64,000 nt of DNA from Eonycteris spelaea (lineage: Eukaryota > Chordata > Mammalia > Chiroptera > Pteropodidae), in the NCBI GenBank assembly GCA_003508835.1, contig PUFA01000007.1:18809001-18873000 (forward strand), written 5' to 3'. The notes below the pieces were generated by a model. It had not been told where the DNA came from, made no database searches, and worked only from the letters and a program-made list of their open reading frames with translations. Shown one piece after another: positions 23,441 through 34,953 of the stretch (position 1 is the stretch's first letter; each line of letters begins with the position of its first letter). A program made the translations under genes and the position numbers.

Positions 23441-24166
23441 AGGTGAAATCAGGCTTTTAAGGGAGGGTTTCCTAGGTCCCTTTCTCTGTTATTCCCACTG
23501 TTGAATGGAGGTTTTCATGAAGGTGGCTTATTTGGGATGCTCTCAAAATCAACACCTGTGGGGAAGTGAAAGAAGGATGGGAAGGAGATAATGTCCAGCC
23601 ACATATATTCACAATAAAAAGTCCTCAGGGGACCCCACTGGAAGCTTTGAAACTGGGTGGCCCTTCAGAGTTGTTCCAAATGAGGGCAAGTGGGCCAAGC
23701 CTTCATAACTCTCACCAATTATTAGTGCACGTGATAACTGATAAGCAAAGATCCTGGAGTCCACTGAGTCCTTTCTCTTTCACTTTCAGGGCTCAGGTAT
23801 GGCCAGCCTTCCTTTACATCTTATTCCTATGCCGGCAGCACCCAGGGCTGGACCTCCCGCCCATTTCCCCCTGGTTAGGACTCTGGCTAGGTAGATGAGG
23901 CAATAGTCGCTTCCCCGTGCGACTGGCTGCAGCAGTGGACTTAGGCTGCCCTCTGCGCTCCTGTCCAGTTGCACTTCATTATGTCAGTCCCCTCCCAGTT
24001 TCTGTCTCACTTTCATTCTCACTCTTGCTCTCTTCCCAGGGGCGTGCCCGAATTTGCAAATCCCTGAGTGTAAGTCAAAATGGGAGATAAGTGGCTTCAC
24101 TTTGGCGTTAGGTCTGTCATCATGTTTCAAGCAGATTTTACTAGAAAGGCCCACGTTGGACTTAGA
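23441..24166. other. relatively GC-rich single-copy sequence
   Basis: The 23620-24060 part is more GC-rich than its surroundings and contains a long pyrimidine stretch ending in CAG (near 23789) that looks like a splice acceptor. The frames downstream do not resemble any protein I know and no donor partner is convincing. Confidence 0.35.
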
Positions 24167-24180
24167 TTTTTTTTTTTTTT
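24167..24180. repeat. T run
   Basis: Fourteen consecutive T. Confidence 0.9.
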
Positions 24181-24399
24181 GGCTACTTTGCTAATTCTTT
24201 GACATCCTTGTATATATGTTCCATCAGCCAGAATGCCAGAGGAGTGGAGGGGTGAGAGGCACCCCAAATGTAAGGAGTAAATGTGTCCAAGTACCATGAC
24301 TAAAACCACTCTAACCTATGCCAGCATACTCTTGTAGGCACTTTATACGACCAATTACTGACCTGCTGTAATGGTGTGGGCATTTGGAATGGGCAATTT

Positions 24400-24595
24400 G
24401 TAAATATTGTCTTTAATTCTTCTATCAGCATTTCAAAATAAAGTATTCATATTTTATATATGAGTAAACAGAGGAAAAATAAATAGAAAAAAAAAAAACT
24501 TGTCCATGGTTACATAGTACGTTTGAAAGCTAAGGTTCAAATGCTGGTCATTTGACTTCTCGCCTCTGCTCTTCCTCCTGTACCACATCGCCTTT
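24400..24595 (-). mobile_element. MIR SINE, antisense
   Basis: 'tatatatgagtaaacagagg', 'acttgtccatggttacatag' and 'aaggttcaaatgctggtcat' follow antisense MIR order. Confidence 0.55.
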
Positions 24596-24609
24596 AAATA
24601 CACTAGTTG

Positions 24610-24815
24610 ATTCTTCAGTCCCCACTATGTGCAAAGTCTATTGCATGTATTACCTAATCAAATTTTATACCACCCCCAAGATGTTTATTATTGCCTGCTT
24701 TTCCCATGTAGAAAATGAGGCTAAGAAAACTTGCCAAAAGTCAATGAGTTAATGAGTAGCCATGCCAGGATTCAGTCCTAGGTCTGACTGTTTCCTGGAT
24801 CCATTCTACTCTGTC
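24610..24815 (-). mobile_element. second MIR SINE, antisense
   Basis: 'ccccactatgtgcaaagtct', 'gcatgtattacctaatcaaa', 'gtagaaaatgaggctaagaa', 'aacttgccaaaagtcaatga' and 'gccaggattcagtcctaggt'. Independent of the preceding MIR because the order restarts from its 3' end. Confidence 0.65.
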
Positions 24816-25449
24816 TCATGGTCTGTCTCCATGGTGAGGAAAGAGAGGCTCAGAGAAGTCATGTGAAATATTCATACCCCTCTACACCCTGGAGAAGTCA
24901 TCAGATATTGGCTATACTAACTGCTGTGTGTAGGCAGATCGATGTCAGAAGCCAGTAGGCTCCCCTCTTTTCACAGGAAATCAGCTTTTAAGGATATTCC
25001 CTAGATCGAGGTTGACTTGGAAGCCTTTAGAAACACAGACTCCTGGGTCCCTAGACAGACTCCAGAGTTCTCAAGGAAGATGTGGTCTTCACTGCACAGA
25101 GCCCTTGAGAAACTCAGCAGCACCTATGAAAGTTCTGTAGAAGAGGACATAGGGGAGAAGGTAAGTTCAAGGCAATGTTTGTAATACCTAGTGAACCTAT
25201 CACTGGGTTACAAAAGTCCTTGGACCCAAATAAAGTCCTCAGAATGACCCCAAGTACATACGAACCTCTGCTAGGACCTGAGGCAATATCTGGAGAAATA
25301 ATAGTCATCTATAATAGCCCTTTTCAACATTCACCAGGATGAGGCCTCAGAAAAGGTGACTTCAGTATAGCAATTCAAGGTGCTGCTGAGCCGAATTGAA
25401 TGGAAAATTAGTTATGATTTCAAAGTTTTGCACGACCATCTAAAAGCTG
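24816..25449. other. single-copy sequence
   Basis: A block near 25015-25075 is faintly reminiscent of MER20. Nothing else recognised. Confidence 0.4.
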
Positions 25450-25772
25450 TTATCTTAATATGATATGCTATGTGAAAGAATCCAGATACAGAAGACTACA
25501 TATTGTATGATTCCATTTATAAAAAAAATGTCCAGAATAAGCAAATATATAAAGACAGAAAGTAGGTTAATGGCTGCCTAGGGCTTAGTTGTAAGATAAG
25601 GAGCAACTGCTAATGGCACAGGGTTTCTCTTCTTAGATGCCAAAATATTGTAAAATTAGATGGTCGTGATGGCTGCACGACTCTTGGAGTAGACCAAAAA
25701 TATAAATTTGTACATTTTAAATGGGTAAATTTTATGGTACATAAATTACATCTGGATCAAGTTGTTTAAAAA
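25450..25772 (+). mobile_element. old L1 3' end, sense
   Basis: 'gtgaaagaatccagatacag', 'catattgtatgattccattt', 'ttaatggctgcctagggctt', 'gatggctgcacgactcttgg' and 'aattttatggtacataaatt' are the ORF2 end and 3' UTR of old mammalian L1 (L1M type). Ends in an A-rich stretch. Confidence 0.8.
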
Positions 25773-26444
25773 AAGATGATTTGCCACATATTAATAAAAC
25801 AACAATAAAGACACTATAGTAAAATAAATAAAAAAGCATTGAGGATAAAAATAAGTAAATAAATAAGCACGTCAGAGAAGTCAACCTAAGATTTTTTTTT
25901 CAAAAAACCATCAGTTAACATCTAGGTCTAAAGTTCAGTCCACACTTTGTCAATTTGAATTGGTTTTCCTATTTCAAGTGTTTAGTTAAGGTTACTTGAG
26001 AAGAGGAAATCACAAAAGGAAATCAATGCCACAGTTGACCAAGGCCAGGTTCAATAATACTGCCCACATCTGAGTGCAGTGAGGGAAACAGCATTCATTA
26101 GTCATATAATAACTACATAGCCTCCTGCTTTCTCGGAAATTCCTCTAAGGAACACGACCATTCTCACCTATATTATTTCCTATTTGATTTTCACCACCTG
26201 CCAAGAGGCCAGAGCAGAAAGTGAGTGATAACCAAAGAACTGGAGACCAGAGAGGCAGAAGGAGTGGGGAGCACTGCACAGCTCTGTGGGTGTGACAGCA
26301 GATGGGTGTGCAAAGCTTTTAACTCATAGCTCACTTTGTGTATTAATCTGATTCCAAGCTGATCCTGTGAAAGGTGGAATTCTATTTGCTCAACTGAATC
26401 ATATGTTCAAAAGAATTTGAAGGGAGATTATTAGATTGAGAATT
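25773..26444. other. A-rich then single-copy sequence
   Basis: TAAA-rich stretch near 25815-25870, perhaps the expanded tail of the L1. The remainder has no recognised content. Confidence 0.4.
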
Positions 26445-26499
26445 CCATCATCATCACCATCATCATCATCATCATCATCATCATATCATCATCATCATC
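26445..26499. repeat. (ATC)n microsatellite
   Basis: About 18 CAT/ATC units with one CAC variant and one one-base-shifted unit. Confidence 0.97.
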
Positions 26500-26559
26500 T
26501 TTTTGTTGCATGAAGATTAACATATATACAAGTATCATTATAATCCAAGCTATTTTTTT

Positions 26560-26920
26560 TACAAAAATAATGATTATCATAGCTAACATTTGCTTTCCAT
26601 CATTAGGGTGCTTCCTCTGAGAGCTGAGGTCCCGAGAATACCCTAGATATCAAGAAAAGACTGAACCAGTTTCTTTCAACTTGTGAAAAGTCTTAACACA
26701 AAACAATATTTGTGAGTGCCAACCTCTGCTGTGTTTTATGTAAATTAACTCATATAATTCTCAGAACAACTCCATGGGGAAGGTATTTTAATTGTTGCCT
26801 CCTTTTAGAAATGAGAAAACTGAGGCACGAAGAGCTCAGGAAATTGTACAAGGTCACACAGCTATGAAGTGGTGGAGGGGAACGGGAGCCAAGGCAGTCT
26901 GGTTGTTAAGTGCCCACTCA
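26560..26920 (-). mobile_element. MIR SINE, antisense, with an internal interruption
   Basis: 'atcatagctaacatttgctt' is the antisense MIR 3' end. The rest ('aaattaactcatataattct', 'gaaatgagaaaactgaggca', 'aaggtcacacagctatgaag') resumes near 26715. About 130 unidentified bases lie between. Confidence 0.65.
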
Positions 26921-27214
26921 CAGCCACTGTGCAAACTGCCTTCGTATGAATGGAAAGCTCTTTCAAAGGAGAACATTTTTGACTGAGGTTTATTTTGTTC
27001 CCAGAGACCCCTTGTAGCCAAAGTGCATAGAGATAGGGATTCTTATGACCATCATTTTCTTATTCATGCAATTTTTATCCCCTCAATGACAAATACCATC
27101 AATTTGGATTTTTCTAAGTACTGATATTTATCAAGCTTTTGAAATAAAAAAAAAAATGCTTAAATATTATGTACCAAAAAGGATCACTAATTTTATTAAG
27201 GTCTTAAAAGTCCT
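26921..27214. other. single-copy sequence, nothing recognised
   Basis: An A run of 13 near 27147. No other signal. Confidence 0.45.
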
Positions 27215-27331
27215 TACAGTTATTTATTCAGCATATTTACTGAATTTTCAGTATATGCCTGGTCCTGTACCAGTACTATGAAGTGTAAACATAAATAATA
27301 CTGCAAAATCTCTGCTCTCCTAGTGCTTTTC

Positions 27332-27339
27332 TTCTGGTG
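27332..27339. repeat. left 8-bp target duplication of MER5A
   Basis: TTCTGGTG; the right copy is TTCTAGTG at 27505-27512. Eight bases is the hAT duplication size. Confidence 0.75.
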
Positions 27340-27504
27340 CAGAGTTTTTCAATCTCAGCCACTATGAACATTTTGAGGCTGATAATCATTTGTCGTGAGG
27401 AACTGCCTAATCCATTAGGACATTTTGCACGCCTCTAATTATGACAACCAAAAGTGTCTCCAGATATGTTCCCTAGGAGGACAAAACCACCCCCAGGACC
27501 ACTG
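27340..27504. mobile_element. MER5A non-autonomous hAT-Charlie transposon
   Basis: Begins CAGAGTTTTTCAATCTCAGC and ends ACCACTG, with the internal blocks 'ccactatgaacattttgagg', 'tgacaaccaaaagtgtctcc' and 'aggacaaaaccacccccagg'. Length 165 bases against about 189 for the family. It sits inside an L2 and is flanked by near-identical 8-base direct repeats. Confidence 0.88.
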
Positions 27505-27512
27505 TTCTAGTG
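27505..27512. repeat. right 8-bp target duplication of MER5A
   Basis: TTCTAGTG; seven of eight bases match 27332-27339, and it has the central CTAG favoured by hAT elements. Confidence 0.75.
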
Positions 27513-28176
27513 TGAATCGAAATGAAAATAAATGAAGAAATAAATCAGTAAATAATTTTTTTAAAAGAATCACATGGTAAAAAGTGTCCTGCAAAGTATT
27601 AAAAGACAGTGATATTTTAGGAAACGACTGTGTGGTTCATTTAGGTTGGGTGGTCCTAGTGGCCTCTTTGAGGAGCTGGCATCTAAACTGAAATCTGAAT
27701 GTCAAAAACAAAGATTATGGAAAAAGCTTACCAAGTACAGGGTGGATTCCAAGTACAAGGAGAAAGCTACAAGCTTCACTTGCTCCAGAGTCATAAAGAA
27801 GGCTGAATTATCTAGAACAGAGTGAGAAAGAAGAGACTAATTTAAGGTGAGGTCATGGAGGAAAAGAGAGGACATATCAGGCAAACAGGAAAAGGAATTC
27901 TGATCTAATGCCATGCAGTAGGTGAATTGTAGAGACAGATAAAAGCAAGAAAACTAGCTAGTTGGGACACTGTTGTAGTATTCCAAAAAGAAAATAATGA
28001 TGGTTTGGATGAAAATGGTATCAGTGGGGATGAAGAGAAATGAATTGCTTGCATAAATGAATGAAGAATGACATGTTTGACAGATCCTGCTGATGGACTG
28101 AATGTGATAAGGAAGAGAGAGAAATATCAAATATCATTCCTCCCCTCTTTTATTTTCTGGTCTAGAACAACTGAAT

Positions 28177-28220
28177 GCTGATAATCATTTGTCGTGAGAG
28201 AACTGCCTAATCCATTAGGA
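28177..28220. repeat. isolated second copy of a 43-bp MER5A segment
   Basis: Matches 27378-27420 with a single inserted base (GTGAGAGAACT against GTGAGGAACT). No other MER5A sequence flanks it; L2 sequence is present on both sides. Confidence 0.9.
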
Positions 28221-28821
28221 AGTCTGAGAATACCGTAGGCAGAAGAGGTTCAGTACTAAGAGTTTTGTTTTGACTGTGTTCAATTTGAGATGCCTGTTAG
28301 ACATCCACATGAAGTTATGATGTATGCAGTTGAAGTTCCAAAGAGATGTCAAAATTAGACATAGAGCTTGAGAATATTAGATTAGTTATTAAGTGGTACT
28401 CAAGTCATAGGTCTATATTAACGTATCTATGGAGACTCAATTGAAAGACAAAAATAAAAGGACCCAGGATAGAATAGCAGGACTCCCTAATATTAGAGTT
28501 GGAGCCTAAAATATAGAGCAAATAAAGAAATATAGTGAAAAAGAGCCAGCCATGAATACTGAGGAAGAGTAGCAAGCTGGCTGAAACAAATACTTCATAG
28601 AATGATTAGGGACACCCTGAAATAAACTGCCCAACTTAAGAACATTATAAAAGAAACTGTTCATGCACGTATTTCATTACCGAAACAATTCCGCTTTAAG
28701 AGAACTATCGAATCCCTAATTTGAGAACAGAAATAAGAGTGAATCCCAGAGTGTGCTTGTTACCCTGCAATGTTCGTGTCAATCTGTTTAATATTATGTT
28801 TCCATAACCTTAACATAAGTT

Positions 28822-28925
28822 AACAGAGCACTTAGTATGTAGACGCATTATGCTAAGTGCTTTTTAATCAACAGTCACTCTTTTAGCCCTCTCAGCTAGC
28901 TTATAAGAAAGTGCTAACATATTAA
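28822..28925 (-). mobile_element. MIR-like fragment, antisense
   Basis: 'gagcacttagtatgtagacg' and 'cattatgctaagtgcttttt' match the antisense MIR 3' end. It may be the first part of a MIR completed at 29205-29345 and split by the next MIR. Confidence 0.45.
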
Positions 28926-28944
28926 GAAAAATGTGATATAGTGC

Positions 28945-29185
28945 TTACTGAGTCCAGCCCTGTTCTAAGCACTTTACATAAATTAACTCATATAATCCTC
29001 ACAACAATACTGTAAGATAGAAAGTGTTCATATTATTAGCCTCATTCTACAATGAGAAAACTAGGGCAAGAAAACTTTAAGTAGGTTGTCCAAGGTCACC
29101 AGCTAGTAAGAGATGGATCTAGGGTTTGAACCCAGAAATCTGACTCCATTCTGTGCACTGTACCACTGAACTATATTGCTTCTGT
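28945..29185 (-). mobile_element. MIR SINE, antisense, near full length
   Basis: 'ctgttctaagcactttacat', 'aaattaactcatataatcct', 'aatgagaaaactagggcaag', 'gttgtccaaggtcaccagct' and 'gtttgaacccagaaatctga'. The clearest MIR in the window. Confidence 0.85.
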
Positions 29186-29204
29186 GCTGCATTCTTCTAC
29201 AGAC

Positions 29205-29345
29205 ATGTTCCAAGTGCTATTAACACTCACACTACAAATGAGGAAATTGAGCCTTGAAAAGGTTAGGTTATTTTTCTAAGATCACTTAGACAGTGAGTGG
29301 CAAGTCTGTGTTTTGAACTCAGGTTTCTCAAACACAAGTGTTCTC
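29205..29345 (-). mobile_element. MIR fragment, antisense
   Basis: 'acaaatgaggaaattgagcc', 'aagatcacttagacagtgag' and 'ttttgaactcaggtttctca' match the antisense MIR core. Confidence 0.6.
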
Positions 29346-29867
29346 ATTCTTAAATATTAAGCAAGTACCATAATTTGCAAGATATAGGGAAAGAAACCAA
29401 AGATACAAAGAAGAGATGATTTTCTGATCATCCCTCTCTAAACATGGCCGAAGGAGGCATAGAACTCAGATCAAGACATTAGCTAAAAAGACAACATGAC
29501 CTTGCTCTTAAAAGCAAGTGCCAATTCCTCTTTATTTCCCTTGTGGACAAAGTCCAGCATGGATTAAGTTCTCAGCCTCCAAGGATGCACACTCCCTCTC
29601 CTCTATCAGAATTCCTGCTATCTACCTCCAAGGGGATACCTGGAGTTGGGTGTAGGTCTCTACCATTTGTAGCACCTGATACCCTGCTATACTTCCAAGG
29701 AACCCAATTTGTTCATGGAAAAGATCACTTCTTAGTGACTTCTCTTCTTTAAAAGGTCAGCTTGGTACAAAATATCCACCTTTCAGGTCATTTCTTAGAA
29801 ATTATATATGTTCAATAAATTTCTCTTGATTACGTAAATAATAAATGCTAGAGCTGTTGAATGAATC
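29346..29867. other. single-copy sequence, nothing recognised
   Basis: A 69-codon forward frame (29543-29752) has no recognisable motif. Confidence 0.45.
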
Positions 29868-29995
29868 CAATTAGATAATGGCTACAAAGCACTTAGCTCT
29901 GTACCTTGAATACAGTGACTCCTCAATAAATCGCAGCTGCTGTATCATTATTATTATTCTTATTGTTATTATCACCATTGTTTTTGTTATTGCTA
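29868..29995 (+). mobile_element. MIR SINE 3' end, sense
   Basis: 'ttagataatggctacaaagc', 'cagtgactcctcaataaatc' and a TTATTATT tail match the MIR end. Confidence 0.6.
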
Positions 29996-32034
29996 TGTAT
30001 TAAAGGAGAGAATAAATACATAAATACATAGTAAAGGCTAAAATATAAGCCTAGTGACTGGAAAGAATTTATAGAGAAAAAAAAGGGACATAATTTTCCC
30101 CTTTCTATTACGGTGGCCAGGGGAGTGTTCAGACAGATGACAACAACTCAGGATGGCAATATCTCCAATTCAGCATCTCCTGGGTATGATCTAGACTACT
30201 GATCAGATTAAGATTGGTTATATATATGAAAAACAATTGAGGAAAAAAGATGATTAACTTTAAATAATAGTTTAGTAACACTTATTTTATTTCAACTATA
30301 CAATTCTAAAATACCTAATTATTTAATTATAATAGATAATTGTAGAAACTTTAGAAAAATTGAGATAAAATGAAAAACAAAATTAAAATTATTTAACATT
30401 AATTTTAGGAATTGCATGTGAATAATAATGTTTTCATATATGTAGGTATATATATATAGTTTAATGTTACTCTTTAGTATTTAATGTTATTAAAATATTT
30501 AGTATTTGGTTACTATTTAGTTTTAATAAGCTATTTGAATTATTTGGGGGATATATTTTTTCAGAATTTTTCTATTAAATATATATGCATATTTTTCTCT
30601 TCCCCCTTTATACACATATGCATGTATATACAAAGATATCCACACACTCTATTTTTAGGTTTGTATATTTTTGTGGTTCTTATTAACTCTGTGGTTATAA
30701 ATAGGTCCTCAGACCTCCTTGCTGTAGTAAGCATCTCCAGAATAAAAGGTAGCAAGGTCTATAGAACACTATAATGAACATTGATTTCTCTGACTATCCA
30801 CTAACCTTTTCCCATTCTTAGTCTGTGAACTTCAAGTGGAGCATCATTCCTACTTCTAGATGGGGAGCACATCACCCAGTCCCATTTACTCAGCATAAGG
30901 AATTCCCTTGCCATTGGAATTGGTTCAGGAACAGTAGACATATGACCCACCTTGGTCCAATCAGAATGCATTTCAAGAGTAGTGTAGGAGTTCCCTCTTT
31001 TCTGTTACACCTGAGGCCTCCAAATGGAGCCTGCGAGTGAAATTAAAAGGGCCAGTTTTGATGAGAGATGGTGAAAATCCCAAGAATTAATGGTAATTTT
31101 TGAACTGCTAGATCAACAGCTGAGAAAATTTGAACTCTAGCTTCCTCAATTACATAAGCAAATAAATTTCTGTTCTTAATTTAGCTGATTTGAGCAACAT
31201 TCTGCTTATATGAAATAGAAATAATCTTAAATGCTACAAGCACAAATTATAGAAATGAAACTTAAGTTTTTAGTCTCAATGACTCCTCTATGTCACCTCT
31301 CTGTGAAAAAAAAAAAAATTTTCAGTATAAAGCTAATAGGTAAAGGGAGTCAGCATACTTGGACTTAGGCCAGCCAAAAACACATGGCCCATTAGAACAA
31401 GTCGTCCCATCTGTCTCCTGTAGGAAAAGCCTTTCTGTCTGTCTGTTTCAAATACCCTTCTGTGTCATGGGTCTCTAAATGCCAAAAGTTGCTCTAATTC
31501 CTCAAGCTCAACAAGCAAATAGAAATTATAAAATTTTGATGAACATCAATTAGGAAAGAAAGTCGTACAACCAGATTATAAAAATTCCCTCACGAGGTGG
31601 TTGCACTTGGAAGACATTTGTGGTTCAAAATAACAAAAATCATTTTACCTGACCTCCACAAGCTTAATGAATATCTTATACATAAAATAACCTCTTTTGC
31701 TACTGAATTCTATGTCCTGGAAGACTATCCCAGCACATCAAATAGAACACTCCCTCCCTCAACTCTTGCCTAGCAGAGTGCAATAATATCTTCAGACATC
31801 ATTGCCATGGGCCAATGCTGCAGAGCCATTCCCTAATGAAAACACAATCTTTGTGTCAAAGAAAGGCATCATCAGACTATCTTTAAAAACTATAGCAAAA
31901 AGAATAATAATGTTGTCATATATTCAAGAGGCACGCTGAACAGATATACACACTGTTTTACAGTATTTACATGTTGAAAGGAACGTTTTATATCTATTTT
32001 AAAACCTTGTTATGCTTTGTAATCTCCCTAGCCT
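29996..32034. other. AT-rich, mostly single copy
   Basis: 30225-30620 is very AT-rich with TATA alternation. 30820-31060 (for example 'gacatatgacccaccttggt' and 'ccaatcagaatgcatttcaa') looks like an old dispersed repeat that I cannot name. An A run of 13 lies near 31306. No gene seen. Confidence 0.4.
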
Positions 32035-32240
32035 CTCACACCCATAGCAATTTATCTACACCTTTCCTATGAAATTTATCATTTGCTACTTTTATCATTA
32101 TATGTGTATGCCTTATCTTTTCTACAAAAATGTGCACTCTTTGACGGGAGGGATCTTGTTTATCCTTGTATCACAGACATGACATAACACAGTGGCTTGT
32201 AGATACTGGGCCTTCCATAAATATTAGGAAAATGAAAAAA
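32035..32240 (+). mobile_element. L2 LINE 3' end, sense
   Basis: 'atttatcatttgctactttt', 'gtgcactctttgacgggagg', 'gatcttgtttatccttgtat' and 'acagtggcttgtagatactg' match the sense L2 3' end. Confidence 0.65.
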
Positions 32241-33734
32241 TGTTTAAGTGTGCTTTTCAAAAGCAGGGTAAACCTGAATGGAAACAGAAAGCTTCATTTG
32301 CTTGTTAAAGCAGATTGAGTTACAAGAAAGTCATAAAAGTTGATAAAGAATTGTAGCTCAAACTTTGGTGAGGAAATTGGTTCTCCACAGAAACTCAAAC
32401 ATTGATTCATACATATAAACTCATTCATTAACGAAACTAATATCCTTAAAAGCTATTGATAAAATTAAGAATAGAAGGAAAATTAGAGCAAGTCAGTTCT
32501 ACAGACGGATGGAAAATTGCCCTATTTTTCCAGATCTCAGTATTTTATGTAGTCATTGACGTCGATAAATTTATTTTATCACTCTTCTTGCTTAATTAGG
32601 AAGAGATAAGTGAAAGGATGATAAGAGTAGAGAATTTTCAAATAAAAAATGGCTCTCTCCTCTAAAAACAGACCATTTTCCTTAACTAGCATCAGTTTTG
32701 GTTTGGCTTTATGAATAAGTTCTGTTTTAACTAGTGTAACACACACACTGCTGGTTTTAATGTATCTTTTCCATTTATTATAGTTCATATTCTTACAATT
32801 TTAAAATCTTGTCTTATATATTATATTTATGCTTCTGTCTCATGAATTCTTCAAGTTATTACATTAGTTATAACCAATACTATGCACATTGAATCTCACT
32901 TTCCAACCTTGAAAAAAAAAGAAAGAAGTCCACTAACCAAGGAACTTGGTTAGACCTTGTTTTGGGAATTTTACAAGACATCCTGAAACAAGTAGATGTT
33001 TTTTCTACATAGAAAACATAAACTTTCTTCCTTCTTCCAGATCAGCTATTGATCTGGCATCTGTTATAATCTAAAGTATTCCTATAATCTGTTAAACCCT
33101 GAAGGAACTTTGTTTATTCGATAATATTAAGTCTCTGGCTGCTTTAAAAAAACAGCTTTTCCGTAGCGAGTTATAAAAATAAAATTAAAGAGTTTCTTGT
33201 TTGTTTTATTTCTTTGTTTTGTGTGGAGAAAAGTTGAAATATGGAGAAGGAAATGTGCACACATGAGAGAGAAAAAGAGAGAGAATGTAAAACTTGTGTA
33301 AATTTCCAAAAGAACAAGTGACAATTATGAGTGAGTCCTAGAAAGACTTCTGAGCTGAGATGAAAGGTATGTTGATTGACAAAAGTCTTATTCCATTCAA
33401 CCCTAGTAGCTTGCCTAAACACAGGAAAACTTGGATTAAAACCAGTCAAAGATTAGTGAGATATGAGTAGCAAGATGTATCTTGTTCAGTTTTATTGAAA
33501 CCTAGCTCTAAAATACATAGTTTAATATCTTGATATCTTCAAAGTCTACATTTTTATACTAAAAAAATATGGCATTTACTTATTATTTTACCTTCTTTAT
33601 ATTAAAAAAAGATGAAATTCATATATAATCAAATTATTACAATAATGTATAAAACAGGAGGCAATAAAGATGATAAATAAGAAATCCTAAATTGTTACTC
33701 AATGAGTAGTTAGCCATAAAGAAATAATTCTGTC
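32241..33734. other. single-copy sequence
   Basis: A GA-rich patch near 33266-33285. No repeat family or gene recognised. Confidence 0.4.
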
Positions 33735-33773
33735 AATTATACCTCAATAAATCTGATAAAAAAACTTATATAA
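33735..33773 (+). mobile_element. tiny L1 3' tail fragment
   Basis: 'gtcaattatacctcaataaa' followed by an A-rich run is a typical old L1 terminus. Too short to place in a subfamily. Confidence 0.4.
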
Positions 33774-33783
33774 AACTTTTAGG

Positions 33784-34760
33784 TTTTTTTTTTTTTACTA
33801 TAATTACTTTGTGAAAAGAAAAAACCACTTTCCTTTGAATTTGTTTCCATTCCTTTATTTATATATAAATACTACAAAATCTCATACACCCCCCCCAACA
33901 AAGTATAAACCATAAAGTATTGATTATTAGCTAAGTTCAATAAGTGCAATAAATACTGTGGCTCAACAAAATAACTATATTCGAAACACAAATGACAAAA
34001 GATTTTCTTCCATTTCTCTGTGTAGGTGCTATCCCAGTCCTTAGTTTGGGCGTACAAAGGTAACCCTACATGTTTTTTCTACAGAAGCATAATTTATCTT
34101 TTCAGGTCTGAATGTCTTGAAATATCAACCAATTTGATGCCTCCTTTCCTTTTCCCTCTGGGAAGCTTCCAGGTTGCAGATTGGATTTGAAAAGGCTACA
34201 TGAGTCAAGGTGTGGGATTCTCTTCCTTGAGGTCATTTCTCCATGTAGGCATCGGTTAGTAAGTCCATCATCCTATTTTGTCTTTGGTCATAGGTCCACA
34301 ATGTAGCTTCAGGTATATTTTCCATTCTCATTCACATGAAACCTATAGGTACAAAGTCTTTGCTGCTTTTGTAAATGTTTTGATGTTAGGGAAACCAATC
34401 AGCTTTTAGGTCACTCTGGGACACTCTCTGAGGCTTTTGGGAAAGACTCCACTGGGTTAGACTTGACAAGCAGCCATTTCTGGGGATACTGCTGCTTCCT
34501 ATAGTTCAGCTTTAGGTGAATCTATTCAGAAAGATGGTCACCATAATGAAAAGGAACAGGACTGTGGGAATGTGCAGAGCCAGAAGGGGATGTGGAACAC
34601 TTTTCCTCATTTCATTACATTTCTCCAAGCATGGCTTGTCTGGGCTTGAAGTCCTCTCAATTTCTCTTAAGTGTTTTAGGCTAAAAACTAAAGCCAGAAA
34701 GAGATGGCAGGCTTTTTTTCTTTCTTTCTGGCTTGCCACATCCCTCTCCTGAGGCAATGG
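33784..34760 (-). pseudogene. possible retrocopy of an unidentified transcript
   Basis: On the reverse strand the block ends in a 13-base A run (33784-33796 as T). An AATAAA lies about 58 bases upstream and a frame of 81 codons (34757-34512, beginning MPQERDVASQ) farther upstream. I do not recognise the protein or the 3' UTR-like sequence. The hexamer is farther from the tail than usual and no target duplication was found, so this could be plain single-copy DNA. Confidence 0.15.
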
Positions 34761-34890
34761 CCCAGGATGCCCTCACATTTTGAATAAGAAGAAAGTTCAG
34801 AAGGATGGAATTATCAGGAAGGGTAGGAAAAAAAAAAAAAAACATTGTTTAATATTTCAAAACTTTCCCAGGAAATAAGAAAAATGTCTA

Positions 34891-34953
34891 TGAGGTTATA
34901 TGGAAGAAAATTAGCATACAGTTGAGGTTAGGTGGAAAAAATTAGCATAAATT
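34891..34953. repeat. imperfect 32-bp tandem duplication
   Basis: TGAGGTTATATGG...ATTAGCATA is followed at once by TGAGGTTAGGTGG...ATTAGCATA, period 32. Confidence 0.8.

Larger units (their letters stand above)
27215..28620 (-). mobile_element. long L2 LINE, antisense, interrupted by MER5A
   Basis: Starts with the antisense L2 3' end (tttactgaattttcagtata), then 'ggcctctttgaggagctggc', 'gtagtattccaaaaagaaaa', 'gaaaatggtatcagtgggga', 'tttgagatgcctgttagaca', 'atccacatgaagttatgatg' and 'aggacccaggatagaatagc'. These blocks are in L2 order over 1.2 kb of L2-derived sequence, one of the longest L2 copies here. The MER5A at 27340-27504 lies within it. Confidence 0.7.

Noticed and set aside
23770..23900. 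Pyrimidine tract plus CAG resembling an exon acceptor, with an open frame after it
   Set aside because: No donor, no protein similarity that I can recall, and frames open in more than one register because the region is GC-rich.
25010..25080. Possible MER20 fragment
   Set aside because: Only a loose match over about 60 bases; neither terminus is recognisable.
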